Origin: Leifsonia sp. 1010
GTDB taxonomy: Bacteria; Actinomycetota; Actinomycetes; Actinomycetales; Microbacteriaceae
NCBI RefSeq assembly: GCF_031455295.1
Contig: NZ_JAVDSL010000001.1
Span: 1,488,001-1,552,000 of the forward strand
Length of the DNA: 64,000 nucleotides
Reading direction: 5' to 3'
Shown: positions 24,779-32,664 of the stretch, one piece after another
How positions within the stretch are numbered: position 1 is the first letter of the stretch
Layout of the letters: the number at the start of each line of letters is the position of its first letter
Translations under genes and position numbers: made by a program
Notes under the pieces: model-generated
Databases searched by the model: none
What the model was told of the DNA's origin: nothing
Seen by the model: only the letters and a program-made list of their open reading frames with translations

Positions 24779-25666
24779 ATGCAGTCACGACGAAGAGGAC
24801 GCATTGGGCTGGGAATCATCGCCTCAGGAGTTCTCACTCTTGGCGGCCTAGCGCCCGCCGCCAACGCCGATGCAGCGCGAGGCGCGGAAGATTCGACCGT
24901 GACCGCCCTCAGCAATCTGGGTCTACTAGCCCCGGTTGCAATGGCGCGATCCGTAGATTCACTCCCGGCGGGTAGCGGCGTTCTGACTTCCGCGGACGGG
25001 TTGACCGTCGTACTGGAAAACACCACTCTGTCGATGAAGCCTGCTACGCGGACCGAGCCGAGGCTAGCAAGTGGGGCACTCGTATACGACAGTTCTCATG
25101 GCTATTCATATGCGCTCACTGGACACTCAAGCGCAGCAGATGCTGGCTATGTCGTCATCGACCAAGAAAATGCGCCCCGCTCTTACGCTTTTGAGATCTC
25201 AGCCAACGGCCAGCCAGCGGTCTTGGAGCTGAAGGAGGGGCGCGTCCTCGTCAAGGACGTGTCGGGTGACGTCGTCAATGTCATTTCCCCTGCTTGGGCT
25301 GTCGACGCCGCAGGCAACGATGTTGCGACCACCTATAGCGTCAGCGGGTCCACGCTCACCCAATACGTTGAGCACCATGGAGCGGCTTACCCGGTGGTGG
25401 CGGACCCTCGGGTTGCGTGCAGTGGGCTCTTCTGCACGCTCGAGCTAACGAAGAGAGAAACAGGTCAGCTCGCCGACAACGCGCTGAACGCGAGCGTCGT
25501 ATGCGGAATCACGGGCCCGGCCGTCGTCCTCTGTACCGCCGCGGTTCTTGCGGGATGGGCGCAGGCTAATGTGGCACGGAACACGGGACAGTGTTTCGGA
25601 ACCCGCTGGGCGAATTACCCACTTCCAAACGGTTTTCACAATGTCTACGTCCGCTGCTACGCCTGA
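24779..25666 (+). CDS. Secreted protein with cysteine-rich hydrophobic C-terminus, unknown function
   Basis: 295 residues. An Arg-rich Sec signal peptide ends at about Ala30 (PAANA|DA). A beta-rich middle part contains the actinobacterial secreted-protein motif YPVVADPR. The last 85 residues hold six Cys and one hydrophobic helix (ITGPAVVLCTAAVLAGWAQ), resembling the active module of a secreted toxin or bacteriocin-like protein; that resemblance is inference. ATG 24779 has GAAGGGAAA upstream. Codon use is less GC-biased than in neighbours, suggesting transfer. A two-helix membrane protein gene follows after 15 bp. Confidence 0.65.
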   Translation: MQSRRRGRIGLGIIASGVLTLGGLAPAANADAARGAEDSTVTALSNLGLLAPVAMARSVDSLPAGSGVLTSADGLTVVLENTTLSMKPATRTEPRLASGALVYDSSHGYSYALTGHSSAADAGYVVIDQENAPRSYAFEISANGQPAVLELKEGRVLVKDVSGDVVNVISPAWAVDAAGNDVATTYSVSGSTLTQYVEHHGAAYPVVADPRVACSGLFCTLELTKRETGQLADNALNASVVCGITGPAVVLCTAAVLAGWAQANVARNTGQCFGTRWANYPLPNGFHNVYVRCYA

Positions 25667-25681
25667 CGAGGGAGGCTGACG

Positions 25682-25918
25682 ATGTCGAGAAACGAGCAAC
25701 GGCCGGCGGACGATCCGTTCCGTGACGTGGTAAGGAGTGGCCTGTTCGCATGGATCTACTGGTCGCTGACCCTCGCGGCCATCGTGGCGGTGGTCGTCGG
25801 CATCTTCGGTGATACGTCTCAACGTGTCATCACCGGCGTGGTCGTCTTCGTCGTGATCGTCGTGCTCGCGACGCTCCGCTTCATCCTCGCCGCGAGGCTT
25901 CGTCACCGGCGGTCGTAA
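25682..25918 (+). CDS. Small two-helix membrane protein
   Basis: 78 residues: polar N-terminus, two transmembrane helices (about 22-43 and 49-70) and a basic tail, topology N-in/C-in. GAGGGAGG lies 7 bp before the ATG. Only 15 bp separates it from the secreted Cys-rich protein gene, so the two are probably co-transcribed. Partner or self-protection function is possible but unproven. Convergent with kup. Confidence 0.6.
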   Translation: MSRNEQRPADDPFRDVVRSGLFAWIYWSLTLAAIVAVVVGIFGDTSQRVITGVVVFVVIVVLATLRFILAARLRHRRS

Positions 25919-25937
25919 TCGGCCGGCCTGCGCAGGC

Positions 25938-27950
25938 TCAGATCTCGACGTCGCTGCCCATCGTCACCGTCCGGAGCGGCGGCAAGCCGAAGCGGGCGGC
26001 AGGGTCGGCGGCGTTGTGCGCCAGCGCCACGAACAGCGACCGCCGCCACGGCACCATGCCCTTCGTCCGCGTGGTGCGGATGGCGCCCCGCGAGATGAAG
26101 TACGACGCGCGCGGGAAGTCGGAGGGATCAAGCGGCAGTGCCCCTGCCCGGCAAGCGGCACGCAACGCGCGGGGGATGTCCGGCTTGTCCGAGAAGCCGA
26201 ACCGGATGCTGAGGTGCTCGATGCCGTCATCGGCGTACCCGAGATCGTCGTACGTGAACGCCTCCGAGGTCGGCACGTGCGGCACCTGCGCGGTGCTGAT
26301 CGAGACGATGATCACGTGCTCGTGGAGCACATGGTTGTGCTTGACGTTCGCCCGCAGAGCAAGCGGGGTCGTGTCCTTGTTCGGATGCGGGAACACGGCG
26401 ACGCCGGGCACCCGGGGCAGGTTCTGCTCCCGCAGGTTGTCGATGAACTCGGAGAGCGACCCCTCCTTGCGCTTGCGGTCCTGCTGCACCAGCTGGCGTC
26501 CGCGACGCCACGTCGTCATGACCAGGATGACGGCCGCCGCGATGAGCAGCGGCACCCAGCCGCCGTTGATGATCTTCGAGAGGTTGCCGGCGAGGAACGC
26601 GAGCTCGAGACCGCCGAACGCGACGGCGGCGAGCACGATCTTCCACGGGGCCCAGTTCCACAACGGCCGGGCGACCAGGAGCAGCAGCAGGGTGTCGACG
26701 ACCAGGGCTCCGGTCACCGAGATCCCGTACGCGGTGGACAGCCGGTCGGACGACCCGAAGGCGAGCATGACCGCCATCACGCCGAGGAACAGCAGGATGT
26801 TGACCGCCGGCAGGTAGATCTGCCCGCCTTCGCGCTCCGACGTCTGCCGGATGGTGAGCGGCGGCAGCAGTCCGAGCTGGACGGCCTGCCGCGACAGCGA
26901 GTAGGCGCCCGAGATGACGGCCTGGCTCGCGATCACGGTTGCGGCAGTGGCCAGGATGACGACGGGCAGCCTGCTCCACTCGGGGAAGAGCAGGAAGAAC
27001 GGGTTGCTGCGCGCTGCGGGGTCGTGCAGGATCAGCGCGGCTTGCCCCAGGTAGTTGAGCGTCAGGGCCGGGAACACGAGCACGAACCAGGCGCGGCGGA
27101 TGGGGGAGCGGCCGAAATGGCCCATGTCGGCATAGAGGGCTTCCGCGCCGGTGATCACGAGCACCACCGCTCCCAGGGCGATGAACGAGATCATCGGGTG
27201 GGAGACGATGAAGACGACGGCATAGGTCGGTGACAGCCCGAGGAGGACGGCCGGATACTGCACCAACATCACCACGCCGGCCACGGCCATCACGATGAAC
27301 CAGAGCACCATGACCGGCCCGAACAGCACGCCGACCTTGCCCGTCCCGTACCGCTGCACCGCGAACAGCACGACGATGATCACCGCGGCGATCGGGATGA
27401 CCAGGTGCGAGATCGCCGGGATCGTGACGTGCAGACCTTCGACGGCCGACAGCACCGAGATCGCCGGCGTGATGATCGAGTCGCCGTAGAACAGCGAGAC
27501 CCCGACGATGCCGATCACGAGCAGGATCCCGGCTTTGCCCGCACGGCTCGCGTAGAGCCGCTGCGCCAAGGCGGCCAGTGCCATCACGCCGCCCTCGCCG
27601 TCGTTGTCGGCGCGCATCAGGATGCCCAGGTACTTGATCGAGACGATGATCGTGATGCTCCAGAACATCAGCGAGATCACGCCGAAGACGTCGTCCTGAT
27701 TCGGCCGTACGGCACCTCCGTCGAGGAGGAACACCGTCTTCAACGCATACAGCGGGCTGGTGCCGATGTCGCCGAACACGACGCCGAGAGCCGCCAGCGC
27801 GGCGGCGGCCAGCGCGCGCGGATGATGGGGCGCACCCGCGGGCGCACCCGCCTGCGCCGTCGGCGGCGCTACGAACTCTCGCACTCCCGCTACGCTACGC
27901 CGATTCCGGCCGCTCGGCGGCCGGTCGGCCGCCGGTCTGTGGCGCGTCAT
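25938..27950 (-). CDS. kup: Kup-type potassium uptake transporter
   Basis: Up to 670 residues. Twelve predicted helices begin after GVVFGDIGTSPLYALK (about 55-70), the Kup/HAK/KT signature, followed by NDGEGGVMAL and SLFYGDSIITPAISVLSA. A cytoplasmic C-terminal domain of about 170 residues is present, so the protein is full length. It mediates proton-coupled K+ uptake. The start is uncertain: ATG 27950 overlaps the upstream gene by 56 bp, while GTG 27884 begins just after that gene's stop and would drop a poorly conserved basic leader. Last gene of a same-strand group. Confidence 0.92.
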   Translation of the reverse strand: MTRHRPAADRPPSGRNRRSVAGVREFVAPPTAQAGAPAGAPHHPRALAAAALAALGVVFGDIGTSPLYALKTVFLLDGGAVRPNQDDVFGVISLMFWSITIIVSIKYLGILMRADNDGEGGVMALAALAQRLYASRAGKAGILLVIGIVGVSLFYGDSIITPAISVLSAVEGLHVTIPAISHLVIPIAAVIIVVLFAVQRYGTGKVGVLFGPVMVLWFIVMAVAGVVMLVQYPAVLLGLSPTYAVVFIVSHPMISFIALGAVVLVITGAEALYADMGHFGRSPIRRAWFVLVFPALTLNYLGQAALILHDPAARSNPFFLLFPEWSRLPVVILATAATVIASQAVISGAYSLSRQAVQLGLLPPLTIRQTSEREGGQIYLPAVNILLFLGVMAVMLAFGSSDRLSTAYGISVTGALVVDTLLLLLVARPLWNWAPWKIVLAAVAFGGLELAFLAGNLSKIINGGWVPLLIAAAVILVMTTWRRGRQLVQQDRKRKEGSLSEFIDNLREQNLPRVPGVAVFPHPNKDTTPLALRANVKHNHVLHEHVIIVSISTAQVPHVPTSEAFTYDDLGYADDGIEHLSIRFGFSDKPDIPRALRAACRAGALPLDPSDFPRASYFISRGAIRTTRTKGMVPWRRSLFVALAHNAADPAARFGLPPLRTVTMGSDVEI

Positions 27951-28248
27951 CCGGGAGGCCGAATCCCGGATCGTTGGGGTGCCTCGTGAGTGGCGTCACG
28001 GTGTCGTGACGCCACTCACGGAGCGGCATGGACGCGAGCACGCGTTCCAGGGCATCGGGGTCCGGAGCCGAGAAGATCCCCCAACTGCGCCATTCGCCCT
28101 CGGCGAGCGGCGGCCGCCACAAGCGACGGAGGCTGCCGTTCCTGGCGAGCTGGCTGGAGCGCGCGGCCTCCCTCTCCCGCATGGCCGTCACGTCCTCCGG
28201 AGGGGTCCCGTCAGGAACGGTCGTCACCATCTCCACGAAGAATTCCAT
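27895..28248 (-). CDS. Muconolactone delta-isomerase-like protein
   Basis: 117 residues. The N-terminal ferredoxin-like domain MEFFVEMVTTVPDG...REREAARSSQLARNGSLRRLWRPP matches the muconolactone isomerase family (about 90-95 residues); the last 20 residues are an unconserved Pro-rich tail. Members isomerise lactones of aromatic catabolism, but many stand-alone relatives have unknown roles. It sits between a SnoaL-like gene and kup. Its 3' half contains a perfect 16-bp palindrome, so this part of the mRNA must fold strongly. Confidence 0.75.
   Translation of the reverse strand: MEFFVEMVTTVPDGTPPEDVTAMREREAARSSQLARNGSLRRLWRPPLAEGEWRSWGIFSAPDPDALERVLASMPLREWRHDTVTPLTRHPNDPGFGLPDDAPQTGGRPAAERPESA
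27985..28020. repeat. Perfect 16-bp inverted repeat inside coding sequence
   Basis: CGTGAGTGGCGTCACG (27985-28000), loop GTGT, and CGTGACGCCACTCACG (28005-28020). The stem is perfect over 16 bp and falls inside the muconolactone-isomerase-like gene. Because of the symmetry both strands can encode nearly the same peptide (REWRH-x-x-VTPLT). It could be an operator or attenuator for kup, whose start lies 35-100 bp away. Confidence 0.75.
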
Positions 28249-28273
28249 CGTTCTCCCTCCGGGCGCCGAGGCG

Positions 28274-28642
28274 CTAAGCGCCGATCTTCGACACGTGGTA
28301 CTGCTGGATGAGCCACTCGCCGTCCTGGCGGACCAGCACGAGCGTGAGGTGGGTGGGGATGACTTCGCCCGACGGGCGGACGAAGTCGACGTCCACGAAG
28401 CCGACGAAGGCGTCGTCTCCGAGGCGGCGGACCTCCCGCACGCGGTACTCGGGGCTCAGGCCGACCGGCTGCTTGTCGTAATAGGCCACCACGGCGGGTC
28501 GGCCGACCGTGTGTTCGCGATCGAAACCCTGGAACACCGCGTCCACAGTGAAGTGCGTCGCGACGCGCTCTGCGCGGTGCGCACGGATGTCGTCCGCCCA
28601 CTTCCGCATGGTCTCGGCGAGGACTGCTTCCTGATCGCTCAT
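28274..28642 (-). CDS. SnoaL/NTF2-like protein (DUF4440 type)
   Basis: 122 residues with a cone-shaped NTF2-like fold: helix ETMRKWADDIRAHRAERVATHF, then strands VDAVFQGFDRE, FVDVDFVRPSGE, and LVLVRQDGEWLIQQYHVSKI. Such proteins are small isomerases, hydrolases or ligand binders; no catalytic set can be named. Its ATG lies 2 bp after the stop of the SDR gene upstream, so the two are one transcription unit with the isomerase-like gene. Confidence 0.78.
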   Translation of the reverse strand: MSDQEAVLAETMRKWADDIRAHRAERVATHFTVDAVFQGFDREHTVGRPAVVAYYDKQPVGLSPEYRVREVRRLGDDAFVGFVDVDFVRPSGEVIPTHLTLVLVRQDGEWLIQQYHVSKIGA

Positions 28643-28644
28643 CG

Positions 28645-29351
28645 TCAGTGGCCCGCGCTCTGGCCGCCGTCGACGTGCAGGAACTCGCCCGTCACGAAAG
28701 GCGCCTGCTCGAGGTAGAGCACGCCGCGCACGACGTCGTCGATGGTCCCCATCCGCCCGACCGGGTGCAGCCCGGCGTAGGTGGCGTGGGTCTCGGGTGC
28801 GTGCATCGGCGTCTGGATGATGCCGGGCGACACGGCGTTGACACGGATCCCGCGGGCGCCAATTCGATGGCCAGCGACTTCACCACGGAGGCGAGGCCGC
28901 CCTTGGTGAGTGAGGCGAGGGCCGACGGCACGTTGGAGTCGGCGTTCTCGACCAGCGTCGTCGTGATGTTCACGACGTGACCGGCATTGCGCGTGAGCGT
29001 GTCCGCGACGGCCTTCTGGGTGACGTGGAAGAACCCGCGCAGATTCAACCCGAGTGCGGCGTCCAGATCCTCGGTGGTGTACTCGGTGAACGGCTTTGCG
29101 ATGAAGACGCCTGCGTTGTTGACGAGCGCGTCGACGCGGCCGAAGCGGTCGACGGCGGTGGCGATGACGCGCTCCGCCACGTCGGGGTCGGAGATGTCTC
29201 CGGCCACGGTGACGAGGGAGTCGTCGGCGCGCGGAGCGATCGATCGCGAGTTGGCGACCACGGCGTAGCCGAGGCCGCGGTAGCCCTCGACCAGACCCGC
29301 GCCGATGCCCTGGGATGCGCCGGTGATGACGGCGACCTTACGAGTGTCCAT
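28645..29351 (-). pseudogene. SDR family oxidoreductase, frameshifted
   Basis: Two frames together encode one 235-residue SDR. Frame 1 from ATG 29351 carries TGASQGIG, the NNAG motif and KSLAIELAP. The remainder (RVNAVSPGIIQTPMH through HVDGGQSAGH) continues in another frame. Adding one base to the GGG run at 28854-28856 restores a perfect fit, so one nucleotide is missing: a real mutation or a homopolymer error. The usual catalytic Tyr is Ala (SALASLTKGG) and Ser is Thr (NITTT), as in one atypical SDR subgroup. Divergent from tetR. Confidence 0.8.
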
Positions 29352-29367
29352 TGTGCTGATTCCTTAC

Positions 29368-29418
29368 TAGATGGTCGGTCTACTATTAATCGGGATCAGT
29401 TATAGACGACTGGTCGTA
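29368..29418. promoter_or_regulatory. Two candidate TetR operators
   Basis: TAGATGGTCGGTCTA (29368-29382) and TAGACGACTGGTCGTA (29403-29418) are related dyads of the TAGA...GGTC...TA type, 35 bp start to start, in the 78-bp gap between the divergent SDR and tetR genes. The second sits 11 bp before the tetR ATG. Confidence 0.65.
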
Positions 29419-29429
29419 TAATTGCAAGC

Positions 29430-30041
29430 ATGGGACGGACATCAGACGCACGAGAGCGCATTCTGGCGGCGGGAGCGGACCTCTTCGGTCGCCGCTCGTA
29501 CGCCAGCATCGGCGTGGCGGAGATCTGCGCGGAGGCCGGGGTGCCCAAGGGCAGCTTCTACTACTTCTTCCCGTCCAAGCAGGCGCTCGCTCTCGAGGTG
29601 ATCGACCGGCATTGGGAGTGGCAGCGCGGGGAGTGGCAGCGCATCCTCTCCACCCCCGGGCCCATCGTCGACCGCCTCCGCGACCTGTTCGTGGCCACGG
29701 CGGAGATGCAGAACGAGGCGCTGCGGGGAAAGGGCGCCGTCGTCGGCTGCCTGTTCGGCAACCTGGCCCTGGAGGTGAGCGAGCAGGACGACCCGGTCCG
29801 CGCACGCCTCCAGCAGATCTTCGAGGAGCAGATCGACATCGTCGAGGCGGCGCTCGGCGAAGCGCAGGAGGCGGGGGAGCTCTCCGCTGTCGATGTCCGA
29901 GAGTCGGCGAAGGCGATCGTGGCGCAGATCGAAGGCCTGGTGCTCCTCGCCAAGCTCTACAACGACCCCGGCCAACTGGACAGCTTGTGGGCCAACAGCA
30001 TGCGCCTGCTCGGGCTGACGGAGGCCGCGGGAGCGGTCTGA
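29430..30041 (+). CDS. TetR-family regulator (AcrR/TetR_C_6-like)
   Basis: 203 residues. HTH domain 5-52 (IGVAEICAEAGVPKGSFYYFFPSK), then a helical ligand domain with GCLFGNLALEVSEQD, typical of TetR repressors that guard SDR or enoate-reductase genes against electrophiles. It is divergent from the SDR/SnoaL/isomerase unit across two related dyads, so it likely controls that unit and itself. Its 3' end faces the convergent lacI with a 9-bp tandem repeat between. Confidence 0.87.
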   Translation: MGRTSDARERILAAGADLFGRRSYASIGVAEICAEAGVPKGSFYYFFPSKQALALEVIDRHWEWQRGEWQRILSTPGPIVDRLRDLFVATAEMQNEALRGKGAVVGCLFGNLALEVSEQDDPVRARLQQIFEEQIDIVEAALGEAQEAGELSAVDVRESAKAIVAQIEGLVLLAKLYNDPGQLDSLWANSMRLLGLTEAAGAV

Positions 30042-30063
30042 CGCGCCGGGGCGTCAGCCGGTG

Positions 30064-30108
30064 CCCGGACGGCCCGGACGGCTCTGACGGCCCGGACGGC
30101 CCGGACGG
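30064..30108. repeat. Five tandem copies of CCCGGACGG
   Basis: Four exact 9-bp units and one with two changes (CTCTGACGG, third copy) lie between convergent tetR and lacI stops. The period of 9 keeps frame and would encode Pro-Asp-Gly repeats, but no gene covers it. Possible slippage-prone spacer. Confidence 0.75.
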
Positions 30109-30114
30109 CTCGTG

Positions 30115-31149
30115 TCAGCCGGGGACGCGCGGCGGCGCGGTGCTCTGCCGCACAACCAGTTGGGGGATCGGGTACTCCGCCGCGATCGCCGTCGGGTCCC
30201 CTCCTTCGAGCTGGGTGATCAGCACGTCGATCGCGTGCGCCCCCAGCCAGGCGAAGTCCTGCCGGATCGTGGTCAGCGGCGGCGCGAAGTGCTTCGCCTC
30301 CGGGATGTCGTCGAAACCGACGATGCTGAGGTCGCCCGGGATGGAGAGCCCGAGGTCGGCGGCGGCGTGCATGAGGCCGAGCGCCATCTGGTCGTTGGAG
30401 GCGAACACCGCGGTGAAGTCGGGGTGGTCGAGAAGCTTCAGGCCGACCTCGTAGCCGAGGTCGGCCGTCCAGTCGCCCAGGACCGGCGCGGTCGCCGGCA
30501 GATCGTGGTCGGAGAGCTCGGCGAGGAAGCCGTTCATACGATCCTCCGCCTCGTTCCAGTCCTGCGGGCCGGCGAGGTGGCGGATGCGCGTGTGCCCGAG
30601 CTCGATCAGGTGCCGTGTCGCCAGACGCGCGCCGGCCTCCTGGTCGAAGGCCGCCACCCGGCCGTCGCTGTCGTCCTTCCAGTGCATGCTCACGAAGGGC
30701 ACGCGCACTGCCACTCGCTGCAGGGCCTCATGGGCGCGCTGCTGCGGTGCGATCACGACAACGCCGTCGACTCCCTGCGCCGAGAACGCGTCGAGTGCCT
30801 CCGAAATCGCGGCGTCGTCCTCACGGGCCAGCGTCGCCGAGAGGATGGCGTAGCCGCGCGCCCGCGCCGCCTCGTCGATCGCCGCGGCCGCGCTGAACGG
30901 TCCGTAGTGCGACCGGGCGGAGACCAGCAGTCCGATCGTCTTCGAGCGGGAGGTGGCCAGCGCCCGCGCCGCGCTGTTCGGCCGCCAGGAGTGCTCCTCG
31001 ATGACCTTCCGCACCTGCGCTTCGGTCGACGGCTTGATGTAGCGCTCGCCGTTCAGCACCCGCGAGACCGTCTGGCGCGACACACCGGCCAGCCGTGCGA
31101 TGTCCCGGATGGAGAGCGCGCGCTGCTCGTCGGGTGGGTGCTTGTCCAT
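30115..31149 (-). CDS. LacI-family regulator of the ChvE/MmsAB importer
   Basis: 344 residues. LacI HTH (SIRDIARLAGVSRQTVSRVLNG, 13-34), hinge NSAARALATSRSK, and a sugar-sensing domain ending in IVGFDDIPEAKHFAPPLTTIRQDF. It is divergent from the chvE-mmsAB operon, so that operon is the obvious target, with pentoses or galactose as plausible effectors. An imperfect site around AACGTT (31197-31202, within GGAAAACGTTCACC read leftward) lies 48 bp upstream of its ATG. Confidence 0.88.
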   Translation of the reverse strand: MDKHPPDEQRALSIRDIARLAGVSRQTVSRVLNGERYIKPSTEAQVRKVIEEHSWRPNSAARALATSRSKTIGLLVSARSHYGPFSAAAAIDEAARARGYAILSATLAREDDAAISEALDAFSAQGVDGVVVIAPQQRAHEALQRVAVRVPFVSMHWKDDSDGRVAAFDQEAGARLATRHLIELGHTRIRHLAGPQDWNEAEDRMNGFLAELSDHDLPATAPVLGDWTADLGYEVGLKLLDHPDFTAVFASNDQMALGLMHAAADLGLSIPGDLSIVGFDDIPEAKHFAPPLTTIRQDFAWLGAHAIDVLITQLEGGDPTAIAAEYPIPQLVVRQSTAPPRVPG

Positions 31150-31227
31150 GCATCCTGTCTCGTCGGCGAGAGCGGCAGCGCTGCCACGCTCGGTGAACGT
31201 TTTCCATCATATTTTTTCGCGGACCAC

Positions 31228-31257
31228 TTGACTGACGCCCGGCTCAGGTCATAACGT
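31228..31257 (+). promoter_or_regulatory. Predicted promoter of the chvE operon
   Basis: TTGACT (31228-31233), an 18-bp spacer and TAACGT (31252-31257): a good -35 and moderate -10. Initiation near 31265 would give a leader of about 200 nt containing the short ORF at 31323 and two hairpins. Confidence 0.45.
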
Positions 31258-31322
31258 CTAACCCGTTCTGGGACCGGTCACATATATCGCGTACGGACCA
31301 GCATACGACGAGGGAGTCGCAC

Positions 31323-31472
31323 ATGACAGCAGCAATCGGACCGCACAGCAGCGGCCGTTCCTGCAGCTCCCGGTCGCACGCTGCGACGGGGGCGCGTGAC
31401 AGTTCCGAGCTCGGCGAGCTCGTGCGCAGTGGGCGCACGGGTCGCCTCACCGCTCGAAAGGAATCACAGTGA
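31323..31472 (+). CDS. Possible 49-residue leader peptide upstream of chvE
   Basis: ATG 31323, preceded by GAGGGAG, opens a 49-codon frame whose TGA overlaps the chvE GTG as GTGA. The product is Ser/Arg-rich and polar with no recognisable domain. Third-position GC is lower than in neighbouring genes. Two hairpins lie within it (GTCGCA-CGC-TGCGAC, 31373-31387; GTGCGC-AGTGG-GCGCAC, 31422-31438). It could couple translation to chvE or be a chance frame in a structured leader. Confidence 0.35.
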   Translation: MTAAIGPHSSGRSCSSRSHAATGARDSSELGELVRSGRTGRLTARKESQ

Positions 31473-32590
31473 AGTTCAGGAAAGTCGCACTCGCTGCGGC
31501 CGCGCTCGGCATCGCCGTCGCGCTCGCCGCGTGCACCGGAGGCCGCGGCGGCGGAACAGGGTCGAGCACCGACAACAAGGGCGCGCTGGTCGGCGTCGCG
31601 ATGCCGACGAAGGTGTCCGAGCGCTGGATCGCGGACGGCAATGCGGTCAAGTCGGACCTGCAGAAGAACGGCTACAAGGTCGACCTCGAGTACGCCAACA
31701 ACGACATCCCGACCCAGGTGCAGCAGGTCAACACGATGATCACCAAGGGCGCCAAGGTGCTCATCATCGCCTCCATCGACGGTGGATCGCTCACCGACCA
31801 GCTCGACGCGGCCGCCAAGGCGGGCATCAAGGTCATCTCCTACGACCGACTGCTCACCGGCGACAAGAACGTCGACTACTACGTGTCGTTCGACAACTAC
31901 AAGGTCGGCGTCTACCAGGCCAACTCGCTCCTCACCGGCCTCGGCGTCATCGACAAGGACGGCAAGCCGACCGGACAGAAAGGCCCGTTCAACATCGAGG
32001 TCTTCGCCGGAAGCCCCGACGACAACAACGCGACCTTCTTCTACAACGGTGCGATGGACACCCTGAAGCCGTACATCGCCGACGGCACCCTGGTCGTCAA
32101 GAGCGGGCAGACCAACTTCAACCAGGTCGCCATCCTGCGCTGGGACCCGGCGACCGCCAAGGCGCGCATGCAGGACCTCATCGCCAAGTCGTACTCCACC
32201 GGCACCGCGGTGCAGGGCGTGCTCTCGCCCTACGACGGTCTGTCCGACGGCATCCTGAGCGCGCTCGAGGGCGCCGGCTACGGGTCGGGCGGCAAGAAGC
32301 TCCCGATCATCACCGGTCAGGACGCCGAGGTCGCCAGTGTGAAGCAGATCATCGCGGGGACGCAGTACTCGACGATCTACAAGGACACCCGCAAGCTGGC
32401 GAACGAGGCCGCCAAGATGGCGAACGACCTGCTCTCCGGCAAGAAGCCCGAGGTGAACGACACCAAGAGCTACGACAACAAGGTCAAGGTCGTCCCGAGC
32501 TACCTGTTCCAGCCGGTCGTCGTCACCAAGGAGAACTACAAGGAGATCCTGGTCGACAGCGGTTACTACAAGGAGTCCGACCTTCAGTAG
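31469..32590 (+). CDS. chvE: ChvE-type multiple monosaccharide-binding lipoprotein
   Basis: 373 residues from GTG 31469 (AAAGGA upstream). Lipoprotein signal with lipobox LAAC (Cys22), Gly-rich linker, then a periplasmic-binding-protein type I fold matching the ChvE/xylose-binding group: [91 protein letters not shown]. ChvE homologues bind galactose, arabinose, xylose and glucose. First gene of a three-gene importer; LacI-type control from the divergent gene is likely. A perfect 12-bp hairpin follows its stop. Confidence 0.92.
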   Translation: MKFRKVALAAAALGIAVALAACTGGRGGGTGSSTDNKGALVGVAMPTKVSERWIADGNAVKSDLQKNGYKVDLEYANNDIPTQVQQVNTMITKGAKVLIIASIDGGSLTDQLDAAAKAGIKVISYDRLLTGDKNVDYYVSFDNYKVGVYQANSLLTGLGVIDKDGKPTGQKGPFNIEVFAGSPDDNNATFFYNGAMDTLKPYIADGTLVVKSGQTNFNQVAILRWDPATAKARMQDLIAKSYSTGTAVQGVLSPYDGLSDGILSALEGAGYGSGGKKLPIITGQDAEVASVKQIIAGTQYSTIYKDTRKLANEAAKMANDLLSGKKPEVNDTKSYDNKVKVVPSYLFQPVVVTKENYKEILVDSGYYKESDLQ

Positions 32591-32602
32591 GTCCGGCCTG
32601 AC

Positions 32603-32641
32603 GGCCCGGGCCGGTCGGTGACAACGCCGCCGGCCCGGGCC
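32603..32641. promoter_or_regulatory. Intercistronic hairpin after chvE
   Basis: GGCCCGGGCCGG (32603-32614), a 15-nt loop and CCGGCCCGGGCC (32630-32641): a perfect 12-bp stem between the chvE stop and the mmsA ATG, with no T-run. It occupies the same operon position as the hairpins after the other two SBP genes of the window. Confidence 0.65.
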
Positions 32642-32664
32642 TCATTCGCCAAGCAAGGGAGACC

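Noticed and set aside
30042-30114. Collagen-like Pro-Asp-Gly repeat protein encoded by the tandem repeat
   Set aside because: The frame has no start or ribosome-binding site of its own and lies between two convergent stops; treated as a DNA repeat.
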